DNA of 64,000 nt from Rhodococcoides trifolii. Its GTDB lineage: Bacteria > Actinomycetota > Actinomycetes > Mycobacteriales > Mycobacteriaceae. This document shows positions 55,925 through 62,709 of this stretch, piece after piece (the first letter of the stretch is position 1; each line of letters starts with the position of its first letter). The position numbers were made by a program, and so were the translations under genes. The DNA is taken from assembly GCF_014635345.1 (NCBI RefSeq), contig NZ_BMCU01000005.1, positions 248,001 to 312,000 on the forward strand, in the 5' to 3' direction. The notes under the pieces were generated by a model. The model worked only from the letters and a program-made list of their open reading frames with translations. It was not told the DNA's origin and did no database searches.

Positions 55925-56625
55925 GCACGCGCCCGAATTCGACCGGCCTCCGGCCTACCCGCCCATTCGACCTCGTCAGCCTCGACATGGCCGGCACGAC
56001 AGTCGACGAGGGAGGCTTGGTGTACGAGGTGCTGGCTGCCACGGTCGTCGACGCCGCGGGGCGCCCACTTCCCGACGTTCTGCTGTCACAGTGGAAAGGG
56101 ACGAGCAAGAAGGAAGCCATCGCCGGGCTGTTGCACGGTCTCGATGCCGACGACGTGTCGGTCGAGAGCGTGTTCGAGGATTTTCGCAGCCGCCTGATCA
56201 CGGCCTACCGCACCAATCCCCCGAAACCCGTTGCGGGCGTGCCCGAAGCGTTGGCCGACCTGCGAGCCAACGGCGTCAAAGTTGCTCTGCAGACCGGGTA
56301 TTCGGCCGACATCGCCGACGCGATCCTCGAGGGGATGGGGTGGGCTGTCGGCGACACCGTCGACGCGTTGGTCACGTCCGACATGGTCCCTGCCAGCAGG
56401 CCTGCGCCGTATCTCGTCTTCAGGACCATGGAAGCGACGGGGATCATCGACGTACGACGCGTGCTCGTGGCCGGCGACACCCCGAACGACATTCTGGCCG
56501 GCCACAATGCGGGCGCGGGATTCGTCGTCGGGGTGCTGAGCGGGTCGTTCGGTGAAGAAGAATTGGCGAAGACGCCGTTGACGCATTTGCTGCCGAGTCT
56601 GGCCGAGATCGGCAACGTCGAATAA
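55921..56625 (+). CDS. Phosphonatase-like HAD hydrolase (PhnX-like, TIGR03351)
   Basis: A 234-residue HAD-family protein. Motif I is SLDMAGTTVDEGG (compare DWAGTTVDYG in true PhnX), a cap segment SQWKGTSKKEAIAGLL supplies candidate lysines, motif II is LQTGYSADI, and motif IV GDTPNDILAGHNAGAG. The length and the DMAGT pattern fit the PhnX-like group rather than PhnX proper. It should cleave the C-P bond of phosphonoacetaldehyde or a close relative to acetaldehyde and phosphate. It is co-translated with the GntR gene. Confidence 0.87.
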   Translation: MSTRPNSTGLRPTRPFDLVSLDMAGTTVDEGGLVYEVLAATVVDAAGRPLPDVLLSQWKGTSKKEAIAGLLHGLDADDVSVESVFEDFRSRLITAYRTNPPKPVAGVPEALADLRANGVKVALQTGYSADIADAILEGMGWAVGDTVDALVTSDMVPASRPAPYLVFRTMEATGIIDVRRVLVAGDTPNDILAGHNAGAGFVVGVLSGSFGEEELAKTPLTHLLPSLAEIGNVE

Positions 56626-56643
56626 TTGGTCACCATTGACGGC

Positions 56644-56677
56644 GCGCGGCTCGGTCATGCCGTTGATCGAGCCGCGC
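56644..56677. terminator. Hairpin between the PhnX-like gene and the small peptide gene
   Basis: Ten-base stem GCGCGGCTCG / CGAGCCGCGC with a 14-nt loop, located between the two convergent genes, so it can serve both. There is no T-run. Confidence 0.45.
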
Positions 56678-56703
56678 CCTCATCGGGTCTCGGTCAGACC
56701 AAT

Positions 56704-56805
56704 TCAGGATCCCAGGTTCAGATTGCGCAGGATCTCGGCGATGGCCGAGACATTGAAGAAGTCGGTGAAGTTCAGGAAATTGGTGAGAGGGAGAATGTTG
56801 ATCAT
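56704..56805 (-). CDS. Small peptide of 33 residues, unknown function
   Basis: ATG at 56805, TGA at 56706-56704. GGAAGGA lies five bases before the ATG, one of the best ribosome binding sites in the window. The peptide begins MINILPLTNFLNFTDFF and ends with AEILRNLNLGS. It is rich in Leu, Ile, Asn and Phe with only three charged residues (Asp15, Glu24, Arg27), and looks like an amphipathic helix without signal peptide. In style it resembles the short, signal-less porin peptides (PorA/PorH) of corynebacteria, or a toxin-like membrane peptide, but I cannot show homology. A hairpin follows at 56644-56677, and 141 bp of upstream DNA before the hydrolase gene can hold its promoter (ATACAAAAT-like -10 near 56850). 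It is too short for most gene finders. Confidence 0.6.
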   Translation of the reverse strand: MINILPLTNFLNFTDFFNVSAIAEILRNLNLGS

Positions 56806-56946
56806 GTAAGTCCTTCCAGAGGGGATGACGCACCGTTGTGACGACGGCTATTTTGTATCCCGAATGGAAGTGCGAATGGACAGCTTCTGCGTTGTGTCAT
56901 TTCACGAAACCGCGCGGTTTGCTCCGCAGTTCACACGGACCGGCCA

Positions 56947-57810
56947 TCACAGCAGTCGGTCAGCCAACCACTCGACCGTCTTCTCCCGCACCGCATCACC
57001 GTGGTCCGTGAACAGCTCGAAATGGGATTCGGGAAACGACACGTACTCGACGTCTTTCACCCGTGCAAGCGCCTTGCGCACCCTGGCCGGAGGGGTGATG
57101 GTGTCGGATTCGGCAAGGATTGCGAGCACCGGAACACGCACCATGGAGGCAGCTTTGCGCGTCGACCACCGCAACATCTTCGGCAACGACGCGACGGTCA
57201 CCTCGTTGCGGTAGGTGTCCGCGCCCTCCGCCATCGTCGCGGCCCATTCGTACGCCCCGTCCGAGTTCATGGTTGCGACCTCCCCCGGTCGTCCCGCAGC
57301 AGGAATGGTGAGGCCGGGGCGACCGGCGGCACGCCTCAGCACATCGCGCACAACGACCGGTGCAAGCCCGAGGTTGCCGGTCGGCGACAGGCTGATGAAG
57401 GGGATGATCGCGGCGACGGCCGTGACCCGCTCATCTGCGGCAGCGACGGCCAGCGCGTGCCCACCCGACATGCTCGTGCCCCACACCCCAATTCGCTCCG
57501 GATCGATACACGGGTGGTGCACGAGATGCTCCAGTGCGGAATGGAACGTCCTCAGCTGCTGAGGTAGGTCGATGTGTTGGCGCAACTCGCCACCACTTGC
57601 TCCGAAACCCGGGTAGTCGAACGCAAGGGACGCGATACCGAGCGCAGCGAGATCGCGGCTGTAATCCGGAATGAGCATTTCTTTGACCCCGGCGAAGCCG
57701 GGTGCGGTGAACACCGCCGGAAACGGAGCCACACCAGCAGCTTCCGGCAAGGTCAACGTCGCGGACACATCGATCCCGTCCACGACCAGCGTCTCAACTC
57801 GAGTGATCAC
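56947..57810 (-). CDS. Alpha/beta hydrolase (DUF1100/dienelactone-hydrolase-like)
   Basis: A 287-residue alpha/beta hydrolase of the YcjY/Mtb Rv-type group. FTAPGFAGVKEMLIPDYSRDLA surrounds the oxyanion region, the nucleophile elbow is GVWGTSMSGGHA, the acid is in LAESDTITPP, and the terminal His is in PESHFELF. The GTG at 57810 (VITRVETLVVDG) has GGGGG a few bases upstream. Longer in-frame starts would run through the twin operator and are rejected. The TetR protein encoded just upstream is the likely regulator through ACTACGATCGTAGT. The substrate is unknown. Confidence 0.85.
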   Translation of the reverse strand: MITRVETLVVDGIDVSATLTLPEAAGVAPFPAVFTAPGFAGVKEMLIPDYSRDLAALGIASLAFDYPGFGASGGELRQHIDLPQQLRTFHSALEHLVHHPCIDPERIGVWGTSMSGGHALAVAAADERVTAVAAIIPFISLSPTGNLGLAPVVVRDVLRRAAGRPGLTIPAAGRPGEVATMNSDGAYEWAATMAEGADTYRNEVTVASLPKMLRWSTRKAASMVRVPVLAILAESDTITPPARVRKALARVKDVEYVSFPESHFELFTDHGDAVREKTVEWLADRLL

Positions 57811-57826
57811 TCGGCCCCCGTTCTCG

Positions 57827-57864
57827 ACTACGATCGTAGTGAGAGGATGCACTACGATCGTAGT
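57827..57864. promoter_or_regulatory. Twin TetR operator
   Basis: Two identical 14-bp perfect palindromes ACTACGATCGTAGT at 57827-57840 and 57851-57864, centres 24 bp apart. They lie between the TetR stop and the hydrolase start, so they control the hydrolase gene and probably bind the adjacent TetR protein. Confidence 0.8.
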
Positions 57865-57869
57865 GAAGG

Positions 57870-58451
57870 TCAACCGGTCAGCAGCAGCCGTACCCCGCTT
57901 CGAATGTCCGCACGAGATGGAACGCGCTCCGCGGCAGTGATGTGAGCGAGAAGAACCCCGTCGGCCCAGGCAACGATCTGCACGGCCGCGTCCGTCCGAT
58001 CAGCCGCCATGCTAGTTGCGCTGCAGACGTTTTCGGCGAGTTCGACAAACCGCGATCGGGCCGCAGCCATCAGCGGGGCGAGTTCGCCGGATCGCGAGGC
58101 CTCCAGGATCAGCGTGTACCGGGCAATCAACACCTCGCGGTTGGCAGGGCGCAACCACGCATCCATCACGTCAGCGAACACGTCGGCCGCAGCGTCGATA
58201 CTCATCACGTCGTCACGTACCGAGACGCTCTGCACGATTGCCATCTCCCGAGCAACGATCACGTCCAGGGCCGCGCGCAGAAGATCGATCCGTCTGGCAA
58301 ACACATTCGATGCCGACCCCTCCGGCAATCCCAGCGCACGATCGAGCCGTCGATGAGTCAGACCGTGAACGCCACCCGCTGCCAACAACTCGATCGCACC
58401 GTCGGCCATCAGTGCGCGCCGATCGGTGGTGGTCGAACGGGCTGCCGTCAT
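57870..58451 (-). CDS. TetR family regulator
   Basis: A 193-residue TetR-type regulator. The N-terminal DNA-binding helices include GVHGLTHRRLDRALGLPEGS (residues about 27-46) and the tail is a helical ligand domain. It is followed by the twin palindrome and the alpha/beta hydrolase gene on the same strand. TAGAAT, six bases before the ATG (58463-58458 on the minus strand), suggests a leaderless transcript. The inducing ligand is unknown, perhaps the substrate of the hydrolase or of the upstream P450. Confidence 0.87.
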   Translation of the reverse strand: MTAARSTTTDRRALMADGAIELLAAGGVHGLTHRRLDRALGLPEGSASNVFARRIDLLRAALDVIVAREMAIVQSVSVRDDVMSIDAAADVFADVMDAWLRPANREVLIARYTLILEASRSGELAPLMAAARSRFVELAENVCSATSMAADRTDAAVQIVAWADGVLLAHITAAERVPSRADIRSGVRLLLTG

Positions 58452-58473
58452 TGCTCGATTCTAGTGACTACGC

Positions 58474-58689
58474 TCAGCGCGGGCCCAACTCTGCGCCCGT
58501 CTGCGCGTCGATCACCGTGATCGCCGACACCGGACACGAGTCCGCAGCATCGAGATACGACTCCCGAGGCTCCACCGAGCCCGATGTGGCTCGTGCATAC
58601 CCGGATTCGAGCTCGAACTCGTCCGGTTCGATGGCCGCGCACATGCCGCTGCCGATGCAGGCGTCGCTGATCTCGATCTTCCACGTCAT
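58474..58689 (-). CDS. [3Fe-4S]-type ferredoxin for the adjacent P450
   Basis: A 71-residue ferredoxin. Cluster ligands are Cys11 and Cys17 (ACIGSGMC) and Cys52 (DSCPVSAI). The position that would carry the fourth Cys of a [4Fe-4S] cluster is Ser14, so a [3Fe-4S] cluster is expected, as in other actinobacterial P450 ferredoxins. It starts 4 bp after the P450 stop and surely donates electrons to it. No ferredoxin reductase gene is adjacent. Confidence 0.92.
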   Translation of the reverse strand: MTWKIEISDACIGSGMCAAIEPDEFELESGYARATSGSVEPRESYLDAADSCPVSAITVIDAQTGAELGPR

Positions 58690-58693
58690 CTCG

Positions 58694-59881
58694 TCACCAC
58701 CCCACCATGAGTCTCTTCGGCCCTCGGACGATCATTTCGGCCTTCCACTCGACGTCTTCCACCCGCAACGTCGGCAGGATGCCCGTCAGACTCCGTAGCG
58801 CCTCCTGCAGTTCCATTCGCGCCAGCTGAGCACCGAGGCAGTGGTGTGCTCCGTGGCCGAAACCCATGTGACCGGACGAATCTCGACTCGGATCGAACAT
58901 CTCCGGGTTGTCGAAGCGGTTCGGGTCCCGATTGGCCGACGCGATACTGACCACCACCGCATCACCCTTCTCGACGAGAGTGTCGCCGACTCGAACGTCC
59001 TCGAGGGCATACCGCGGGAATCCGCCGCCGATACCCAGCGGGACCACCCGCATCAGTTCCTCGACTGCGCCGGGAACAAGACTCGGGTCGTCGTTCAGCC
59101 CCTGCCAGGACGCCCCGTCGCCGACCAGGTACAGAACGAAATTGGGAATCTGGGTGGCGGTGGTTTCGTGGCCCGCGATCAGAATGCTGTTGCACAGATC
59201 GATCAGTTCGAGTTCGGACAGCTTGTCGTCGACGTCGCGGGCCTCGATGAGCGCCGTCATGAGGTCGTCGGCAGGCTCGCGACGTTTGAGGTCGACGAGC
59301 GACCGCATGTACTCGCGCAGTTCCTCTCGCGACGCCGAGAACTGTTCGGCAGAGAGCGAACTCGTCGAGAGTGCGTTGTCGCTCCACCGCCTGAACAGCG
59401 GTCGATCCTCGACGGGGACGCCCAGCAACTCGCAGATCACCTGCACCGGGAGTGGAAGCGCGAGGGCGTCGACGAGGTCCGCGGGCGAACCGCCGGCGAC
59501 CATGGCGCGAACCATGCTGTCGGACAGTTCGCGGACCTTCGGGCGCAGGGCCTCGACACGGCGCATGGTGAACGCTTTCGATACGAGCACCCGAAGGCGG
59601 GTGTGATCCGGTGGGTCCATCGACAGGATGCCCGAATTCTGTCGTCCCTCACGCAATCGGGGTTCGTCGTGCGCAGCAGCCTCTGCGCGGGAGAACCGTC
59701 GATCGCCGAGGACGGTACGAACGTCGTCGTATTTGGTTGCAAGCCAGGCGCGTTCGCCGAACGGCAACGCGACCCTGGGCATCGACGACCGCCCGCGAAG
59801 CTCGGCGTACTTGTCGTCGAGTTCGAGATTGTCCGGCGAATTGAACGGATAGTTCAGCGGCTTTTCGTCCACACTGGTCAC
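58694..59881 (-). CDS. Cytochrome P450
   Basis: A 395-residue soluble bacterial P450. The I-helix oxygen-activating motif is LIAGHETTATQ, the ExxR pair lies in VEELMRVVP, and the heme-binding loop is FGHGAHHCLGAQLAR with the axial Cys. The usual actinobacterial MDPPDHTRLR motif is present. It starts at GTG 59881 with GGGGGAG upstream. The operon continues with its ferredoxin. The substrate is unknown; a terpenoid, fatty acid or steroid-like compound are all possible. A palindrome overlaps its promoter. Confidence 0.92.
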   Translation of the reverse strand: MTSVDEKPLNYPFNSPDNLELDDKYAELRGRSSMPRVALPFGERAWLATKYDDVRTVLGDRRFSRAEAAAHDEPRLREGRQNSGILSMDPPDHTRLRVLVSKAFTMRRVEALRPKVRELSDSMVRAMVAGGSPADLVDALALPLPVQVICELLGVPVEDRPLFRRWSDNALSTSSLSAEQFSASREELREYMRSLVDLKRREPADDLMTALIEARDVDDKLSELELIDLCNSILIAGHETTATQIPNFVLYLVGDGASWQGLNDDPSLVPGAVEELMRVVPLGIGGGFPRYALEDVRVGDTLVEKGDAVVVSIASANRDPNRFDNPEMFDPSRDSSGHMGFGHGAHHCLGAQLARMELQEALRSLTGILPTLRVEDVEWKAEMIVRGPKRLMVGW

Positions 59882-59908
59882 GATCGGCTCCCCCTCGAGC
59901 GACAGTTG

Positions 59909-59927
59909 GTTACTGAGGGTAACTATA
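59909..59927 (-). promoter_or_regulatory. P450 promoter -10 with overlapping palindrome
   Basis: On the minus strand the -10 TATAGT (59927-59922) runs into GTTACCCTCAGTAAC (59923-59909), a 15-bp palindrome with 5-bp perfect arms covering the probable start site. This is a good repressor site; the regulator is not known. Confidence 0.55.
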
Positions 59928-59941
59928 GCGAAGGCGTAGAG

Positions 59942-60628
59942 CTACGTCACCGTTTCGCGGGCCAGCACCCGCCCCCGCGCCAACGCGAACGTCGCAGCCA
60001 ACACCAGGACGACAGTCACCACGACGGCCACGAGAGTCGGAACAGTGGTGGAGAATCCCCTCAGCCATGCGGCGCCGACCCCGGCCGCCGTCGCGAGAAT
60101 GCCCCCGATCGGCAGGACCAGAGCCACGGCCCGGGTGGTTCGCCGGGCCAACGGATCTGCGCTCGCGGCCATAGTCAACCGAACGGCACCGACCGCACAG
60201 CCGTACGCGAGGAGTGCGCTGACGACGTACAGAACCAGGATCGTTCCGTAGGACACCGCAACCGAGGTGCCCGCCGGCGACCCGACGAATGCCGACCCCA
60301 CGTAGAAGAGCGCGGGCGACAGCCCCACCGCGGCCCCGACTGTCCCGGCCGACGCGACCCTTCCGATCCGGCCACCGTCGGGACCGAGTGCCCGGATCCC
60401 GACGCCGTACAGAACGACGCCCACGAAAAGCCCGACCGCCGCACCGACTGTGGCGGTGGTGACCTGAGATGCCCACGGCCCGGATGCGTCACCGAGGAGA
60501 GAGGCACCGGACACATAGGCGGTCCATCCGGAAGTCGGGCTGCCGAGCGCGGCACCCAGAAGGGCTACGCCGATGCCGAAGACGGCGAAACCGAGGGCTT
60601 GTCTCCACATGGCGTCATCATTGCTCAC
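59942..60628 (-). CDS. Integral membrane protein, unknown function
   Basis: A 228-residue very hydrophobic protein with about six predicted membrane helices. It is rich in Ala, Gly and Val and has no cofactor or catalytic motif I recognise. It starts at GTG 60628; an ATG six codons in (60610) is an alternative. The gene ends about 60 bp before the P450 start on the same strand, with the P450 promoter in between. It may therefore be a separate unit. A 16-bp palindrome lies 40 bp upstream. Confidence 0.7.
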   Translation of the reverse strand: MSNDDAMWRQALGFAVFGIGVALLGAALGSPTSGWTAYVSGASLLGDASGPWASQVTTATVGAAVGLFVGVVLYGVGIRALGPDGGRIGRVASAGTVGAAVGLSPALFYVGSAFVGSPAGTSVAVSYGTILVLYVVSALLAYGCAVGAVRLTMAASADPLARRTTRAVALVLPIGGILATAAGVGAAWLRGFSTTVPTLVAVVVTVVLVLAATFALARGRVLARETVT

Positions 60629-60667
60629 GGCGCTCTCGCATCGAGAACCGTGTCGCTCGAAACCGAA

Positions 60668-60683
60668 CTGACCGGCCGGTCAG
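60668..60683. promoter_or_regulatory. 16-bp perfect palindrome CTGACCGGCCGGTCAG
   Basis: A perfect 16-bp inverted repeat, typical in size and symmetry of TetR-family operators. It sits between the membrane protein gene (start at 60628) and the SipW-type operon (start at 60882). The remaining intergenic sequence (60684-60881) shows an AGGGGAA ribosome binding site before 60882 but no clear -35/-10 pair. Confidence 0.55.
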
Positions 60684-60881
60684 ATCCGCCGTCACAGGAA
60701 CTTGCGTACCGAGAAATTGTTTTCGGGTCGGCGGTCGATTCAAGTGCCTCCACAATGATCGGTACCAGGGAAGTAGAAATCGAAATCATCTGCCAGGGCT
60801 CGCTTTTCGGTCATCCCGGGCTTACGATCCTGCCCATGCCGCCATTGTCAGAATGGTGGCTTACTACACAGGGGAAATACC

Positions 60882-61550
60882 ATGTCCACAGACTTCGATC
60901 GTCCTGTCACGCCCACCGACGACAACAAACTCGCACGCAAGCGAAAGATTCGAGCGCTGCTCGCAGGTGGCCTCGTTCTCGGCGTCGGCGCCGCGATCAC
61001 CCTCGCCGCCTGGACGGACAACGTGTTCGGCAAAGCCACTTTCACGGCCGAGAATTGGAACGTCCAAGGCGACTTCTCCGCGGCCGGAACTGGGGTCTGG
61101 GATGAATACGACACCGTCGGTACCGCTGGAACATTCAACTACACAAGCACTTTCAACGCACTGAGCCCCGGAACCACCGTGTACGCGCCGGTTGCGCTTC
61201 GCGTCGGAACCAGCGCCGGTGCAGGTGGCGCGTACGCGGCCAACGTGACACTCAACGGCGCCACACCCACGACGGGTCCGCTGACTACCTATCTGACCTA
61301 CACCGTCGTCAGCGGGGTTTCGGCAACTGCCTGCAGCGCAGGGACCCTCACGGGTGGGACGGCGATCGTCCCGGCCGGAAGTACGTTGGCTACGGGCAGT
61401 GCCGCCAATGCCGTCACGCTCCCCGCCGCCGGAACCGCTGTCCCGCTGTGCTTTGCGGTGACCCTCCCGTCCACCGTCACCGCAGCTCAAGCGGCCGGTA
61501 AGACCACCGGCACCGTCACCTGGCAGTTCGCTGCCACGGCGGTTGTCTGA
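60882..61550 (+). CDS. Exported protein with SipW-type signal (RER_14450-like family), copy 1
   Basis: A 222-residue exported protein. The N-terminus is unusual for Sec substrates: 23 polar residues, then KIRALLAGGLVLGVGAAITL and AAWTDNVFGKATF, the pattern recognised by SipW-type signal peptidases. The mature part is Thr/Ala/Ser-rich beta-type sequence with two Cys that may form a disulfide (TACSAG and PLCFAV). It resembles the actinobacterial alternate-signal exported family named after R. erythropolis RER_14450, and more distantly TasA/camelysin fibre proteins. It is first in an operon with a second such protein, a signal peptidase and a Thr-rich protein. Confidence 0.82.
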   Translation: MSTDFDRPVTPTDDNKLARKRKIRALLAGGLVLGVGAAITLAAWTDNVFGKATFTAENWNVQGDFSAAGTGVWDEYDTVGTAGTFNYTSTFNALSPGTTVYAPVALRVGTSAGAGGAYAANVTLNGATPTTGPLTTYLTYTVVSGVSATACSAGTLTGGTAIVPAGSTLATGSAANAVTLPAAGTAVPLCFAVTLPSTVTAAQAAGKTTGTVTWQFAATAVV

Positions 61551-62169
61551 TCGGCGGGTCCGCCTCCTCGCTGCATCCGGTCTGGTCGTCGGTCTGGTGG
61601 TCGCAGTCGCCACCACGACCGGTGTGGCGGCAAGCTGGACCGACAAGGCATTCGGAAGGGCGTCGTTCTCGGCCGGCACGTTCGGTTTTCAATCGACGGT
61701 GGACGGTGGCGCCACCTGGGCGACGCACACGGCGGCCGCACCGGCCACGCTGACACTCGGAACCAGCGGTACCGCAATGCTTCCGGGTACGTCTGCGTAC
61801 GGGGCGGTGTCCCTCCGGGCGGTGACGGCCTCGCCTGCCGTGGCCGTGACGGTCGACGGAACGACCTCCACGGCAACAGGACTGGGTTCGGTCATGCAAT
61901 ACACAGTCGTGCGGTCTGCGACGTGTACGAGCGCATCCTTCGCGCCCGGCTCGACATTCGTGGTCGGCTCGGCGAGTACCGGGGTCCCGCTGTCGTCCGA
62001 TTCCGTCGCTGCCGCGCTGACACTGGCTGCCGGTGCGCCCAGTGCGCCCGGTACCGCGACTCCGCTGTGCTTCCGACTCACCCTTCCGGACACGACCGCG
62101 GTCTGGACCACACCTGGATTCACAGCCCAATCCTTGACGGCCACATGGTCGTTCATCGGCACAGCCTGA
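61543..62169 (+). CDS. Exported protein with SipW-type signal (RER_14450-like family), copy 2
   Basis: A 208-residue homologue of the preceding protein. It starts at TTG 61543, eight bases inside the previous gene, so translation is coupled. The signal region is RLLAASGLVVGLVVAVATT followed by VAASWTDKAFGRASFSAGTF. The mature part repeats the features of copy 1: a Thr-rich beta sequence, then Cys pairs SATCTSA and PLCFRLTLP in the same positions, and an AQSLTATWSFIGTA end matching TGTVTWQFAATAVV. The two probably arose by duplication and may form a mixed surface polymer. Confidence 0.8.
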   Translation: MSDRRVRLLAASGLVVGLVVAVATTTGVAASWTDKAFGRASFSAGTFGFQSTVDGGATWATHTAAAPATLTLGTSGTAMLPGTSAYGAVSLRAVTASPAVAVTVDGTTSTATGLGSVMQYTVVRSATCTSASFAPGSTFVVGSASTGVPLSSDSVAAALTLAAGAPSAPGTATPLCFRLTLPDTTAVWTTPGFTAQSLTATWSFIGTA

Positions 62170-62184
62170 ACCGAAAGAGATGTC

Positions 62185-62709
62185 ATGAACGCCGGACTCG
62201 TTACGCCGCGACGACGAACCGCACTCTCGCGAGCAGGTGATGCGCTGCTGAACGTGCTCGCACTGGGCGGCATCGTGTGTATCGCGCTCGTCGTCATGGC
62301 GTTCGTGTTCAACGTCTCCTTGATCATGTTCAAGACGGGATCGATGTCACCGACGATTCCGACCGGATCCTTGGCCGTCGTCAGACAGGTACCGGCCGAG
62401 TCGGTGGTTCCAGGGGACGTCGTCACGGTGGACCGTGTCGGTGACCTCCCGGTCACACACCGCGTCGTTCGAACCACACCGGCGTCGAACGGTGAGACGT
62501 TCCTCGAACTGAAGGGGGACGCGAACAAGTACGAGGACCCCGCCGGGTACAACGTGACCGAGGTCCGCAAAGTGCTGTGGTCCGTTCCGGAGCTCGCCAA
62601 AGCGATTGTGTGGCTCTCGAATCCGTTCGTGCTCGGCGGTATCACGATCGCCATGACCATTCTCGTCGTCGCCGTCTTCTGGCCTCGTACACCCAAGCCG
62701 CACCCATGA
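62185..62709 (+). CDS. sipW: SipW-type signal peptidase I
   Basis: A 174-residue signal peptidase of the archaeal/ER/SipW type. It has an N-terminal membrane helix (ALGGIVCIALVVMAFVFNVSL), the catalytic Ser in FKTGSMSPTIPTGS, and His in LPVTHRVV in place of the Lys of ordinary bacterial signal peptidase I. GDANKYEDP is box E, and a C-terminal membrane helix follows. In Bacillus, SipW processes TasA and TapA; here the three flanking exported proteins with AAWTD-type signals are the obvious substrates. It is followed by an overlapping gene (ATGA). Confidence 0.88.
   Translation: MNAGLVTPRRRTALSRAGDALLNVLALGGIVCIALVVMAFVFNVSLIMFKTGSMSPTIPTGSLAVVRQVPAESVVPGDVVTVDRVGDLPVTHRVVRTTPASNGETFLELKGDANKYEDPAGYNVTEVRKVLWSVPELAKAIVWLSNPFVLGGITIAMTILVVAVFWPRTPKPHP

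Noticed and set aside
57811..57873. Longer N-terminus for the alpha/beta hydrolase starting before 57810
   Set aside because: The extra residues would be encoded by the two palindromic operators, and a GTG with a ribosome binding site exists downstream.
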